Shown here: piece after piece, positions 1 through 8,915 of the stretch
Layout of the letters: each line of letters begins with the position of its first letter
How positions within the stretch are numbered: the stretch's first letter is position 1
Source: Nitrospirota bacterium
Lineage (GTDB): Bacteria; Nitrospirota; Nitrospiria; Nitrospirales; Nitrospiraceae
Direction of reading: 5' to 3'
Length of the DNA stretch: 64,000 bases
Assembly: GCA_040755395.1 (NCBI GenBank)
Contig: JBFMAX010000003.1
Span: 248,001-312,000 of the forward strand
Translations under genes and position numbers: made by a program
Notes under the pieces: model-generated
The model's database searches: none
What the model saw: the letters and a program-made list of their open reading frames with translations, nothing else
Told to the model about the DNA's origin: nothing

Positions 1-2041
1 GCAGCGTGGGCTCGTCCGGCGCCTGTCCCAGCAGGAGCGGTGCGAGCTGGGTGCTGAATTCGTGCTGCTTGGTTTCGAAGAGGCGCATCAGGGTATCCCC
101 CTTGCGTGCGCCGTCTTCGGCCGAGGCGATGCTCCCGAGCAGCTCCTCGAGACGGCTGCCTTCGAGAATGCCCAGAATGTCGGGCGTGGAGACGCGATCG
201 TCGTGCATGGCCGCGATGCGCTGGACCAGCCGGTCGAGCACTCGGTCTTCGGGCGAGTCGGGGTAGAAGAGATAGCGAATGATCGGCGCTCTGGTCTGGC
301 CGTGGCGATCGATGCGACCATTCCTCTGCTCCAGGCGGTTGGGATTCCACGGAAGCTCGACATGGTAGAGACGGCAGCAGCGCTCCTGCAGATTCAGGCC
401 TTCGCTTGCGGCATCAGTGGCCAGCAAGACCCGACAGCCCGGTTCACGAAAGCGGGCGATGCGTTGCCTGCGCTGACGAGCACTGAGATCGCCGACCAGG
501 ACTGCGTAGGCATTTTGCAGCAGAGGATGAGCGTCGAACGCCTCCTGCAATGCGGCAAGTGTGTCACGGTACTCGGTAAACACGATGGCCTTTTCGCCTG
601 GAACAGGGAGCACGTCGCGTTCGAGGTCGGCGATGAGCGCCACGATCTTGGGATCCGGTCGGCTAGCGACACGATCGAGCAGGTTCTCAATAGTCTTGAG
701 TTGCCGTTTCTCCGCGTTGCGCCGACGCGCATCGCGCGAGAGCGCTGTCCGCAGAACACGCAGGGCCGTGCGCTCGGCCTGGCTCTCCGCCAGGGGTAGA
801 TCGCTCTGGAGTTCGCGCAGCTCCGAAGGCTTGGGCGGGTCTTCGTGTTGTCTTGCTGCAAGGGCCTTCAGCCGGTTTGCCACCGTCTGTTTCAGCGCGG
901 CACGACTTGACAGCATGCGTTTCTTCACAATCTGCATCGCGAACGATACAAGGTCGGCTTCCTCTGAGCCCTCGGCGGATTTGATCGTTTTCGCACAGTA
1001 CTCCGTCACGAGGCGGAACATGTCGCGTTCCTCGTCAGTGAGATTTCTCACCTCGATTCGGCCCACAGGGTGGCGCACCGGGAAGGCGGGCACGACCCTG
1101 CCATCCGAGGTCGTTTTGACGATTTGCGGCTTGAGACGACGGATCATCGTGCGTGCGATACGCCGCTGCACGTCCTCGGTGCGACCGTGGAGGGTGGCTT
1201 CGGCGGGCTCGACGAGTTCCAAGAGCGAGCGGAAGCTGTGTCGATACCCGTTGTGGGGAGTGGCCGTGAGCAGGAGCAGCGTGCGCGAGGCGTTTCGCAG
1301 GTTGGGACCCAGACGGGTGCGCGCCGTCGAATAGGGATTCGCGGGGGTGCCGGATTCCGCAAGGTAATGTGCCTCGTCCACTACAATGACATCCCACGGA
1401 TGGGCCAGCGCCGCTGCATGCACATCGCGGCGCTTCAGATATTCGGTCGAGGTGATGACACGGTCGAAATAGGCCCAAGGCTGCACGCCCTCCGACACTG
1501 CGGTTTGGGCACGGTCGAGCGCCGCCGAGTTCTCGATGGGTTGGAACTCCAACCCGAATTTGTCCCACATTTCGTCCAGCCACTGGGGAATCAGCCCGGG
1601 AGGGACCACGAGGAGAATCCGTTTGCCGATCCCACGGGCGATCAGTTCCAGCAGGCAAATCCCCGCTTCGACGGTCTTGCCGAGGCCGACATCGTCAGCG
1701 ATCAGCAAACCGCGCCGTGGTCCGGCGAGCAGCCGCGCAAGCGGCGCGAACTGATAGGGCTCCGGTGAAATCCGTGCGGCAACAAACGCCGCATACTGCC
1801 CTGGGGGTGGAGATTGGAGGGTGAGCGCGTGATGAAGCGTCAGCCAGTGACTGAACGGGGTGAGGGAGCGGCGATCGAGCGTCGGCTCTGGCTCAATAAG
1901 TGGTTCAAACTCGTCCGGTGGGCACAGTGCTTCGATGGTCTCTCCGCTCGCAGGATCTTCTAATCGGAGCAAGATACGGTCACCAAGAACGGCATTGCTG
2001 CGCACACACCATCTGGAACCACGAAGATAGACGGATGTCAT
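1..2041 (-). CDS. drmD: SNF2-family helicase, DISARM DrmD-like (partial, 3' end off window)
   Basis: The first 680 residues are present and the gene runs off the left edge. The start is the ATG at 2041. Visible motifs are a Walker A (DDVGLGKT, about residues 116-123), DEAH at 222-225, LTATPHNG near 259-265, and in the second RecA-like domain LLATDAASEGLNLQ followed by an NRLEQRNGRIDRHGQ arginine-finger segment near residue 590. This is the RapA/SNF2 arrangement. The VVPPGLIPQWLDEM and ATPHNGYRHSFRSLLELV surroundings resemble DrmD, the helicase of class 1 DISARM phage-defence operons; that assignment is from memory. DrmD is usually the first gene of its operon, so methylase and drmABC partners would lie left of the window. 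A -10-like GATAAT ends 9 nt before the ATG. Helicase class is near certain; DrmD identity is moderate. Confidence 0.85.
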   Translation of the reverse strand, partial: MTSVYLRGSRWCVRSNAVLGDRILLRLEDPASGETIEALCPPDEFEPLIEPEPTLDRRSLTPFSHWLTLHHALTLQSPPPGQYAAFVAARISPEPYQFAPLARLLAGPRRGLLIADDVGLGKTVEAGICLLELIARGIGKRILLVVPPGLIPQWLDEMWDKFGLEFQPIENSAALDRAQTAVSEGVQPWAYFDRVITSTEYLKRRDVHAAALAHPWDVIVVDEAHYLAESGTPANPYSTARTRLGPNLRNASRTLLLLTATPHNGYRHSFRSLLELVEPAEATLHGRTEDVQRRIARTMIRRLKPQIVKTTSDGRVVPAFPVRHPVGRIEVRNLTDEERDMFRLVTEYCAKTIKSAEGSEEADLVSFAMQIVKKRMLSSRAALKQTVANRLKALAARQHEDPPKPSELRELQSDLPLAESQAERTALRVLRTALSRDARRRNAEKRQLKTIENLLDRVASRPDPKIVALIADLERDVLPVPGEKAIVFTEYRDTLAALQEAFDAHPLLQNAYAVLVGDLSARQRRQRIARFREPGCRVLLATDAASEGLNLQERCCRLYHVELPWNPNRLEQRNGRIDRHGQTRAPIIRYLFYPDSPEDRVLDRLVQRIAAMHDDRVSTPDILGILEGSRLEELLGSIASAEDGARKGDTLMRLFETKQHEFSTQLAPLLLGQAPDEPTL

Positions 2042-2428
2042 GGGGACTCGATTATCTGTGACCCATCAGAGGAGATGACCAGGTCTTTTTCATCAACGCG
2101 GTTTGAGCTTTAACGGATGTTGGAGCGAATCCGTAGTTTAGAGAAGCCGGCGATCCGAGTCTATACGGTCACAATGTCGGCCTTCTGCTATCCGATGCCA
2201 CAGCCGAGGGCATCACGGGTGTACGCACGGGGACCCCTATGTTCCTGGCTTAGTGCTACTGCGCCATCTCTGTGGGGCCTAAGAAGGTGGTTCCTTTTCG
2301 CGAACGTTCTTTCCAGGGATGGGTTCAGCGTGCTACAAACATCTGGAGACTCGTTGTCAACCGATCGCGCGGCTGCGCGTTTGACAGGGCAGCAGTCGGA
2401 GCAGTCCACCCCTAACCAGGAGGCAATC
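2042..2428. other. Gap between divergent genes
   Basis: About 390 bases separate the leftward helicase from the rightward small secreted protein gene. The helicase side carries GATAAT on the minus strand (2051-2056). Near 2355-2388 the sequence TGTCAA...TTGACA flanks a GCGCG-rich core and could fold. I see no convincing additional gene here; the open frame reading in from 2117 lacks a ribosome binding site and is an artificial extension of the next gene. Confidence 0.5.
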
Positions 2429-2755
2429 ATGAAGAGTCTGATTGTGGGCGTGTCGGCGGGGTTGGTGTTGGTCGGATCGGTGGCCTTTGCGGAGAGCGAG
2501 ACACCGGGGATCGACCGGCGGCAGGCCAATCAGGAACAGCGGATCGACCAAGGCGTCGCCAGCGGGCAATTGACCGAGCGCGAGGCGGCCAGGTTGGAAC
2601 GGCAGCAGGATCGGATCAATCGCATGGAGGACAGGGCCAAGTCCGATGGGGTCGTGACCAAAAGGGAGCGCGCCCGGATCAAGGCCGCGCAGGACCGCGC
2701 GTCCCGCGACATTTTCCGCGAGAAGCACGACCGCCAAGGTGCTCGGCATCGGTAA
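2429..2755 (+). CDS. Small secreted charged-helix protein
   Basis: This is a 108-residue protein. The ATG at 2429 follows a clear AGGAGG at about 2418-2423. An N-terminal signal peptide (MKSLIVGVSAGLVLVGSVAFA) ends near residue 21. The mature part is about 85 residues of strongly charged, probably helical sequence with many R, Q, E and D and spaced motifs such as RQANQEQRIDQG and LTEREAARLERQQDRI. Secreted proteins with this ID/SG-LTxREAxxLE pattern occur in many Gram-negative genomes, with no function known to me. No enzyme motif or metal-site pattern is visible. It is probably a periplasmic protein on its own promoter. Confidence 0.8.
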   Translation: MKSLIVGVSAGLVLVGSVAFAESETPGIDRRQANQEQRIDQGVASGQLTEREAARLERQQDRINRMEDRAKSDGVVTKRERARIKAAQDRASRDIFREKHDRQGARHR

Positions 2756-2830
2756 TGGAAAATAATGTGGAATGAGGAATTCCTCATCCGTCGGCGCTCA
2801 TGACTTGAGTCACGAGCGCCGACTTGTTTT

Positions 2831-3111
2831 CTAGCCTGCAGTATTCACGAGGATTCGTGACGTTCCACCCGTTGCAACGGGAGCGCACTGGGTACCGGAT
2901 ACCCGGTAGATGCGTCGTGAGACGGGCAAGCGCAGTCACGAGGGAGGGAAGCGTACCGGGGACCCGTTGCCAAGCTTCATGCAACGGGTGGTCAATACGT
3001 TGACCGACTGAGTGGCGAGCACGCCCGTCGGAACAGCGTATCGGGGTGCTCATTGCCCTGCTGTTGCAATGGGCCGAAGCCGTAGAAGCGTTCGTGAATA
3101 ATCCGGGCTAG
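2831..3111 (+). repeat. Inverted-repeat (MITE-like) element, copy A
   Basis: The element is 281 bp and bounded by CTAG. Its ends are inverted copies: CTAGCCTGCAGTATTCACGA on the left, and the right end reads CTAGCCCGGATTATTCACGA on the other strand. The interior shares several blocks with copy B at 58165-58391 in the opposite orientation, for example GTTCCACCCGTTGC, GAGACGGGCAAGCGCAG and GTTGACCGACTGAG. It encodes no protein. Inside are two CCCGTTGC/GCAACGGG palindromes. It lies just upstream of the CCA-enzyme fusion gene. Confidence 0.85.
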
Positions 3112-3161
3112 GCTTCCCGCGTCGCTTCCCGTCTCCTGTCGATATTGTTAGAATCCCTTGC

Positions 3162-5819
3162 GTGGATGTCGTCACCACCCACCTCAACGCCGATTTCGAC
3201 GGCATGGCCTCTATGGTCGCCGCGCGCAAGCTCTATCCCGGCGCGGCGTTGGTCCTGCCCGGCGGCGCGCAGGAAACGGTCCGCAGTTTCCTCGCGGTGC
3301 ATGATCTCGGCGTGACCCGCTTGAAAGATCTCGACCTGACGCAGGTCACGCGGCTGATCCTGGTCGATACGCAGGATCCGGAACGGATCGGTCCGCTGAA
3401 GGACCTCTGTGCGAAGTCGGAGGTCGAAGTGCACTGCTACGACCATCACGAAGCGGGAATCGACGACGCATCGGACACAGAAAAAGCGTTCCAGGCCCGG
3501 GTCGGACTGCGGGTCGTCGAGCCGGTCGGCGCGACGACGACCCTCATGATCGAGCAACTCCGAGCCAGGAATCTTCCGCTCACGCCGTTCGAAGCCACCG
3601 TGCTGGCGTTGGGCCTGTATGAAGAGACCGGCTCGCTGGCCTTTGTCTCCACGACGCCGCGCGATCTGGAAGCGGCGGCCTATGTCTTGCGGGCTGGCGC
3701 GGACCTGAACGTGGTGTCGGATACGCTGCGGCGCCCGTTGGACCCGGACCAGATCGCGCTGCTCAATGATCTGTTGCGTTCGAGCGAAACTTACTATCTG
3801 GAAGGCCGCAAGATCCTGGTCGCATCCAGCGCCTATGACCGGTACCGGGGCGATCTGGCCGGGCTGGTGCACAAGCTGGCGGAGTTGGAGGGGTTGGACG
3901 CGGTGGTCGCGGCCTTCGCGATGGAGGACAAGGTCCAGGTGATCGGCCGCAGCCGACGCCCGGAGATCGACGTGAGTTGGATCGCCCGGGAGTTCGGCGG
4001 GGGCGGACACGCGGTCGCCGCCGCGGCGAGCGTCAAAGGCAAGACCTTGATCGAGGTGAGGGAGCGGATCGTCCAGTTGCTCGCCGAGCGGTATCGCCCC
4101 ACCCTGTTGGCGAAAGACGTGATGACCAAGCCGGTCAAGTCGATCGGCATGGACGCCACGATCGCCGAAACCGAGACGCGCATGACCAAGTACGGCGTCA
4201 ACGTGCTGCCCGTGCTGGACGGAAAGGACCACTATCGGGGGCTGATCAGCCGGGAGATCGTGCAGAAAGCGCTGTTCCACGGATTGGCGGACGCCCGGGT
4301 CGAACAGCTCATGCAACCCGACGCCTATGCCGCTTCGCCGGACACGCCGTTCCACGAGATTCAGACCCGCATGATCGAGCAGAACCAACGATTTGTGCCG
4401 ATCCTGTCAGGCAGCAAGGTGGTCGGAGTGATCACCAGAACGGACCTGCTGCGCGCGCTCCACGACGACGTCCTCGCCGGCGCGAGGCCCAGGGCGAAGG
4501 ACGGAGAGCAGGCCATTGTCGGGACGATGCGCCGACGAAACGTCGGCGGGATGTTGCGAGCCAAGCTGCCGGCTCGTCTGGTGTCGTTGCTGAAGGAGGC
4601 CGGGGAACTGGCCGACCGGCTGGATGTGTCGGCCTACGTGGTCGGCGGGTTCGTCCGGGACCTGCTGCTCGGCATCGAGAACCTCGACGTAGACCTGGTC
4701 GTCGAAGGCGACGGCATCGCGTTCGCCCGCGCGCTGGCCCGCGCGAGCAGCGGCCGGGTCAAGGCGCACGAGCGATTCGGCACCGCCGTGGTGGTCCTGC
4801 CGGACGGGTTCAAGGTCGATGTCGCGACGGCTCGGACGGAATATTACGAATATCCGACGGCGTTGCCCACGGTCGAGCAGAGCTCGATCAAGAAGGACCT
4901 CTATCGGCGGGACTTCACGATCAACACCCTGGCGATCCGGCTCAATTCCCGCTCTTTCGGCCAGTTGATCGATTTCTACGGCGGCCAGCGCGACTTGAAG
5001 GAGAAGACGATCCGGGTTCTGCACGGCTTGAGTTTCGTCGAAGACCCGACGCGCGTCTTCCGCGCGATCCGGTTCGAACTGCGGTTCGGATTTCACCTGG
5101 GGAAAGAAACATCGGCGCTCATCAAGGGCGCGGTGAAGATGGACCTGTTCCACCGACTGTCCGGCCATCGGCTGCTCGACGAACTCAAATTGCTGTTCTC
5201 CGAACGGGAGCCGCGCCGCGCGGTGAGTCGGATGGCCGAATTGGATCTGCTGCGCTTCATCCACCCCAAGCTCGTCTGGTCCCCGCGGCTGGAGGAGTTG
5301 CTCGCCGGCGTGGAAGAAGCGCTGGATTGGTACCGGCTGCTCTATCTGGATCGACCGATGCACTCCTGGCTGGTGTCGATGATGGCGCTCCTGGAGGTGC
5401 TGCCGGCCCGCGCGGTCCGGGACCTGCTCAAGCGTTTCCCGTTCACGGAACAGGAAACCGAGAAGCTGAAAGCGGCGCGCTTCGCCCTGCGCGGGCTGCT
5501 GAGACGGTTGGCGAAACAGCCGCCTCCGCGTCCGGCCGAGACGACGCGGTTGCTGACGGGGCTCGCCGATGAAACGCTGATTTTCATCATGGCCAAGGAC
5601 AAGTCGGAGTCGGTGAAGCGACAGATCTCCGCGTATCTCACGACGTACCGGCACGTCAAGCCGTGGCTCACCGGCCGCGATCTTCAGGGAATGGGCCTCA
5701 AACCGGGGCCGCTCTATCGGAAAATCCTCGATGCATTGCTGGACGCCCGCCTGAACGGCGAAGTCAAAACGGAGGCGGAAGAGCGGGAACTGGCGAAACG
5801 GCTGGCCGGTTGTTCGTGA
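3162..5819 (+). CDS. DHH/DHHA1-CBS-CBS-tRNA nucleotidyltransferase fusion (CCA/A-adding type)
   Basis: An 885-residue fusion. The GTG start at 3162 is fixed because the DHH-family motif HLNADFDG starts at residue 7. A DHH phosphoesterase domain (DHH at 94-96) and DHHA1 domain (FGGGGHAVAAAAS, about 278-290) are followed by two CBS domains (about 310-440). The rest is a class II poly(A) polymerase/tRNA nucleotidyltransferase: GG in VVGGFVRDLLLG at 493-503, acidic catalytic pair in DVDLV at 509-513, RRDFTINTLAI near 582, and FVEDPTRVFRAIRF near 625. The family adds A or CC(A) to tRNA 3' ends; which nucleotides this one adds cannot be read from sequence. A TAGAAT hexamer ends 7 nt before the GTG, suggesting a leaderless message. 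Confidence 0.93.
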   Translation: MDVVTTHLNADFDGMASMVAARKLYPGAALVLPGGAQETVRSFLAVHDLGVTRLKDLDLTQVTRLILVDTQDPERIGPLKDLCAKSEVEVHCYDHHEAGIDDASDTEKAFQARVGLRVVEPVGATTTLMIEQLRARNLPLTPFEATVLALGLYEETGSLAFVSTTPRDLEAAAYVLRAGADLNVVSDTLRRPLDPDQIALLNDLLRSSETYYLEGRKILVASSAYDRYRGDLAGLVHKLAELEGLDAVVAAFAMEDKVQVIGRSRRPEIDVSWIAREFGGGGHAVAAAASVKGKTLIEVRERIVQLLAERYRPTLLAKDVMTKPVKSIGMDATIAETETRMTKYGVNVLPVLDGKDHYRGLISREIVQKALFHGLADARVEQLMQPDAYAASPDTPFHEIQTRMIEQNQRFVPILSGSKVVGVITRTDLLRALHDDVLAGARPRAKDGEQAIVGTMRRRNVGGMLRAKLPARLVSLLKEAGELADRLDVSAYVVGGFVRDLLLGIENLDVDLVVEGDGIAFARALARASSGRVKAHERFGTAVVVLPDGFKVDVATARTEYYEYPTALPTVEQSSIKKDLYRRDFTINTLAIRLNSRSFGQLIDFYGGQRDLKEKTIRVLHGLSFVEDPTRVFRAIRFELRFGFHLGKETSALIKGAVKMDLFHRLSGHRLLDELKLLFSEREPRRAVSRMAELDLLRFIHPKLVWSPRLEELLAGVEEALDWYRLLYLDRPMHSWLVSMMALLEVLPARAVRDLLKRFPFTEQETEKLKAARFALRGLLRRLAKQPPPRPAETTRLLTGLADETLIFIMAKDKSESVKRQISAYLTTYRHVKPWLTGRDLQGMGLKPGPLYRKILDALLDARLNGEVKTEAEERELAKRLAGCS

Positions 5820-5827
5820 AACATGAA

Positions 5828-5892
5828 CCGTGAAACGGTTCAACGTGGAGAGTTTTCTTCCGATTAACGAATAATCGTTGAACGATTCACGG
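5828..5892. terminator. Hairpin between convergent genes made of short-word repeats
   Basis: CCGTGAAACGGTTCAACG (5828-5845) pairs with CGTTGAACGATTCACGG (5876-5892) with one bulge, giving a long stem around a 30-nt loop. It sits between the convergent ends of the nucleotidyltransferase fusion and the lipoprotein gene, so it may terminate both. The words belong to the GTGAA/CGTTCA repeat family seen elsewhere in the window. Confidence 0.6.
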
Positions 5893-5895
5893 ACT

Positions 5896-6516
5896 TCACA
5901 GCGACGCCAGCCGCCGGTCGTGTTCCATCTTGCCGAACAGGTCGTTCAACGCGGCGTGCAGGGCCCGGTTCACCGGTCGCCTATCGTCGTCTTTCCCGCC
6001 TCGCGCCACCTCGCCGACCGCTTTGCCGAAGCCGCTATAGCTCTTCAGCAGGCGGCCGTTCCGCGGGTCCTTGAGCAACGCGTCGACTCTGGCGGCATAG
6101 ATGTAGTTGAAATCGAAGGCTCTGCTGGGGTCGATATAGATGGCGGCCTGCAGTTCCAGGTCGAGATCCGCGGTTCCCTCCCTGACGACCCGTCGGAAGG
6201 TCTGTCGGGCGGTCACGTATTGCAGGATAGCCGCTTCCCACTGTTCTCGCGGCGAGACCAGCGAATCGATCGGGCTGAGGACGTGGTTCTGCAATCCGGG
6301 ATCGGCGATCATCGTCGCGCCCGGCTCGACCATGAACGCACCCAAGGCTCCGAGCTTCAATTTGACCGAGTAGGGGAGTTGGTGTTTGGTCGGCACGACG
6401 GGCGCGGGATCGAACGGGATGGTCGCGCAGCCGGCGAGCAGGCCGATCAGCAACGGCGCGAGGAGAGCAGGTAAGGACACGGTGAAACGGGGTGTTCGCG
6501 CCGGCATCTTCGTCAT
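5896..6516 (-). CDS. Putative lipoprotein of unknown function
   Basis: About 206 residues from the ATG at 6516 (MTKMPARTPRF); the frame is open a little further upstream but without signal. A type II signal sequence with lipobox LLAGC precedes the mature Cys at about residue 29. The rest is soluble, with GAFMVEPGATMIADPGLQNH, an ILQYVTARQTFRRVVREG helix and a YIDPSRAFDFNYIYAARVD stretch. I do not recognise a named family. It faces the preceding gene convergently and is divergent from the YdjM-like gene. It is likely anchored in the outer membrane. Confidence 0.75.
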   Translation of the reverse strand: MTKMPARTPRFTVSLPALLAPLLIGLLAGCATIPFDPAPVVPTKHQLPYSVKLKLGALGAFMVEPGATMIADPGLQNHVLSPIDSLVSPREQWEAAILQYVTARQTFRRVVREGTADLDLELQAAIYIDPSRAFDFNYIYAARVDALLKDPRNGRLLKSYSGFGKAVGEVARGGKDDDRRPVNRALHAALNDLFGKMEHDRRLASL

Positions 6517-6624
6517 CCTCTGCGGTGTCGAGGTCGTTCTTCCAATTACCTTACACACCCATGCAGTCCGGCTTCAAGTGCGGCGCCGGCGCATCCGGTG
6601 CGAGTTCGCCGGGGGGCTCTGACG

Positions 6625-7164
6625 ATGGCGTCGGCGTTTTCGCATGTCGTGGTAGCCGCCGCGTTGGGGATGGCATGGAGACCGGCCGAGCGGTCGATGC
6701 GTTTCTGGGTGTTCGGTGCCGCCTGCTCGGTCGGACCGGATCTGGACGTCCTCGGGTTCTGGTTCGGCATTCCCTACGATCACCTGTTGGGCCACCGAGG
6801 CTTGACCCACTCGCTGTTCTTCGCCGTGCTGCTCGCCGCCGCTGTCGTTGCCGCGGCCTTCAATGGGCCGGAGTGGTCCGGCGCTCGTGTGAGAGTGTGG
6901 GGATACCTGTTTTGCGCGACGGCTTCGCATGGAGTGCTCGACGCCATGACCAACGGCGGCCTCGGCGTGGCCTTCTTCGCCCCGTTCGACGCGACCCGGT
7001 ACTTTCTCCCGTTCCGGCCGATCGAAGTCTCGCCGATCGGGTTCGGAGAATTCTTCACCGATCACGGGTTGGTCATCCTGGCCAGCGAAATCCGGTGGGT
7101 CTGGTTGCCCGCCCTTTTGTTCGCCGCGCCTCTTGTGTGGTTGGCGCGGCGCCGGCGCGGTTAA
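6625..7164 (+). CDS. YdjM/DUF457-like metal-dependent inner-membrane hydrolase family protein
   Basis: A 179-residue protein from the ATG at 6625 (MASAFSH), preferred over upstream GTG codons because the conserved SHxxVAxALG segment starts the protein. Hallmarks of the family are a DLD motif (VGPDLDVLGF), a GHRGLTHS motif, a second SHGVLDAMTNGG motif and several hydrophobic segments, with a basic C-terminus. These His/Asp residues are the proposed metal ligands of DUF457/YdjM proteins. Its physiological substrate is unknown. It ends 25 bp from the convergent pxpC gene. Confidence 0.85.
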   Translation: MASAFSHVVVAAALGMAWRPAERSMRFWVFGAACSVGPDLDVLGFWFGIPYDHLLGHRGLTHSLFFAVLLAAAVVAAAFNGPEWSGARVRVWGYLFCATASHGVLDAMTNGGLGVAFFAPFDATRYFLPFRPIEVSPIGFGEFFTDHGLVILASEIRWVWLPALLFAAPLVWLARRRRG

Positions 7165-7189
7165 TCGCCGGTCCGCACCTATGTTCCCC

Positions 7190-8149
7190 TTACCCGACCG
7201 GAGGGAGGAGGCGATCCAACGTGGCGCGCTGGGTTCGGGCGATCGCTCGCGCCTCAGCGGCGTCCACCGGAGTGAACCCGATCGTGTCACCGGGCATGAG
7301 CTGCGCGGCCAAGGGCAGGTCGGCCGAGATCGCGACGGCGATCTTGGGATAGCCGCCGGTCGTCTGGCAGTCGGCCATCAGGAGGATGGGCTGCTGATTG
7401 GCCGGCACCTGGATCGCTCCGGGGACCGTCGCATCGGACACGATCTCGGGCGGGCCGGAGTGCGGAAGCAGCGGGCCGGCCAGTCGGTAGCCCATTCGGT
7501 CCGCCTCGGGCAAGACGGTGTAGCGTCGGCTGACGAAGGTCTCGAGGGCTTGGGCGGTGAACGCATCCTGCTGAGGTCCGAGGACGACGCGGACGGTGGG
7601 AGCTGCGCTGTAGGCCGGTCGAATCGAGTCAGGGATGAAGCGGCCGATGAGAGTGCGCCAATCGGTCGGCGGGTATCCTCCGGTCAGCACATCGCCTTTC
7701 GCTAAGGCGCGTCCCTCGAATCCACCAGTCCTGCTGCGGAGATGAGTGGAGCGACTGCCGAACACGAGTGGCACGTCGAGACCGCCCGCCAGGGCCGCAT
7801 AGGCTCTCGCCCCGCTCCGGCGCCCGCCGAAGGTCAGGATGCTCCCGGCCTGCACGGCGACGGCGGTCCAGTCAGGCAGGGCGGCCCCGTCCACTGCAGG
7901 CGACAGATCCGCTCCGGTAATCGCGATCAGCGCATCGGCCTCGGCACGCAGCTCGGGGCCCTGGACGGTGATCTCCAAGCCGGCAGCATGATCGGGATTG
8001 CCGACGAGCCGGTTGGCGACTCGAAGCGCATACTGGTCCATCGCGCCGGCGATCGGCATGCCGTATCGTCTGAAACCGTAGCGACCCAGGTCCTGGACGG
8101 TCGTCAACAGACCGGGTCGAATGACGCGCAAGACGGCTCGTTCAGGCAT
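7190..8149 (-). CDS. pxpC: 5-oxoprolinase subunit C (biotin-dependent carboxyltransferase family)
   Basis: A 319-residue protein starting MPERAVLRVIRPGLLTTVQD, with the family's TVQDLGRYGFRRYGMPIAGAMD and the C-terminal LLMADCQTTGGYPKIAVAIS block. PxpC with PxpA and PxpB hydrolyses 5-oxoproline to glutamate with ATP. The start overlaps the end of pxpA by 8 bp, so translation is probably coupled. It is the last gene of a leftward MFS-pxpB-pxpA-pxpC operon. Confidence 0.95.
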   Translation of the reverse strand: MPERAVLRVIRPGLLTTVQDLGRYGFRRYGMPIAGAMDQYALRVANRLVGNPDHAAGLEITVQGPELRAEADALIAITGADLSPAVDGAALPDWTAVAVQAGSILTFGGRRSGARAYAALAGGLDVPLVFGSRSTHLRSRTGGFEGRALAKGDVLTGGYPPTDWRTLIGRFIPDSIRPAYSAAPTVRVVLGPQQDAFTAQALETFVSRRYTVLPEADRMGYRLAGPLLPHSGPPEIVSDATVPGAIQVPANQQPILLMADCQTTGGYPKIAVAISADLPLAAQLMPGDTIGFTPVDAAEARAIARTQRATLDRLLPPVG

Positions 8150-8915
8150 GGATTTCGGTCAGGCTGGCCACGCGGACGCCGGCGTCGGTGAGCGCTTTCC
8201 GGACCGCCTGGGCCAATCGGTCCGCGCCGGGTGTATCTCCGTGCAGGCAGAGGGTGTCCGCTCGGACCGTGACCGGAGGACCGTCCAGACTCGGCACGAT
8301 GCCGTCTCGCGCGAGACTCAGCGCACGTGCCAACACCGTCGCTTCATCGTGAATGACCGCTCCCGGCCGGTCTCGCGGGACCAGGGAGCCGTCCGGCCGA
8401 TAAGCCCGATCGATGAAGGCTTCCTCTGCGGTGATGAGGCCGGCCGCCTTGCCGGCGGCGATCAGCTCCGATCCGGCGAGTCCAACCAGGATGAGGCGAC
8501 GGTCGACCGTCGCGACCGACCGAGCGACAGCGTCGGCCAATCGACGATCGCGGGCCGCCATCGTATAGAGCGCGCCGTGCGGCTTGACGTGAGCCAGGCG
8601 TACGCCCGCCAAGGCACAGATGCCCGCCAATGCGCCGACCTGGTAGGCGATCAGATTTTCCACTTCGACCTCGGTGAGGGCGCGCTCGCGGCGGCCCATT
8701 CCGTCCGGATCGCGAAGGCCGGGGTGGGCGCCGATCGCGACAGCGTGGGCCGACGCCAGGTGCACCGTTCGCCGCATGAGATTCGGATCGCCGGCGTGAA
8801 CGCCGCACGCAATATTCACCGAGGTGACATGCGCCAATACGCGGGCTTCGACTTCCCATTGCGCCGGTTCGGCGGCTTCACCCAGATCGCAGTTCAGGTC
8901 GATCGTTCTTGTCAT
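8142..8915 (-). CDS. pxpA: 5-oxoprolinase subunit A (LamB/YcsF family)
   Basis: A 257-residue protein that begins MTRTIDLNCDLGEAAEP. It shows the family motifs VNIACGVHAGDP, VAIGAHPGLRDPDGMGRRE and HVKPHGALYTMA, and ends in the LCLHGDTPGA motif near the C-terminus. Length matches the family (about 250). It overlaps pxpB by 38 bp at its start and pxpC by 8 bp at its end. It works with PxpB and PxpC in ATP-dependent 5-oxoproline cleavage in the cytoplasm. Confidence 0.95.
   Translation of the reverse strand: MTRTIDLNCDLGEAAEPAQWEVEARVLAHVTSVNIACGVHAGDPNLMRRTVHLASAHAVAIGAHPGLRDPDGMGRRERALTEVEVENLIAYQVGALAGICALAGVRLAHVKPHGALYTMAARDRRLADAVARSVATVDRRLILVGLAGSELIAAGKAAGLITAEEAFIDRAYRPDGSLVPRDRPGAVIHDEATVLARALSLARDGIVPSLDGPPVTVRADTLCLHGDTPGADRLAQAVRKALTDAGVRVASLTEIHA

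Noticed and set aside
62-799. 245-codon plus-strand frame at the left edge
   Set aside because: Shadow of the SNF2 helicase, which is continuous on the minus strand from 2041 to the edge with all motifs in order.
4407-5843. 478-codon minus-strand frame, and 3108-4388
   Set aside because: Both are antisense to the nucleotidyltransferase fusion, whose domains are unambiguous.
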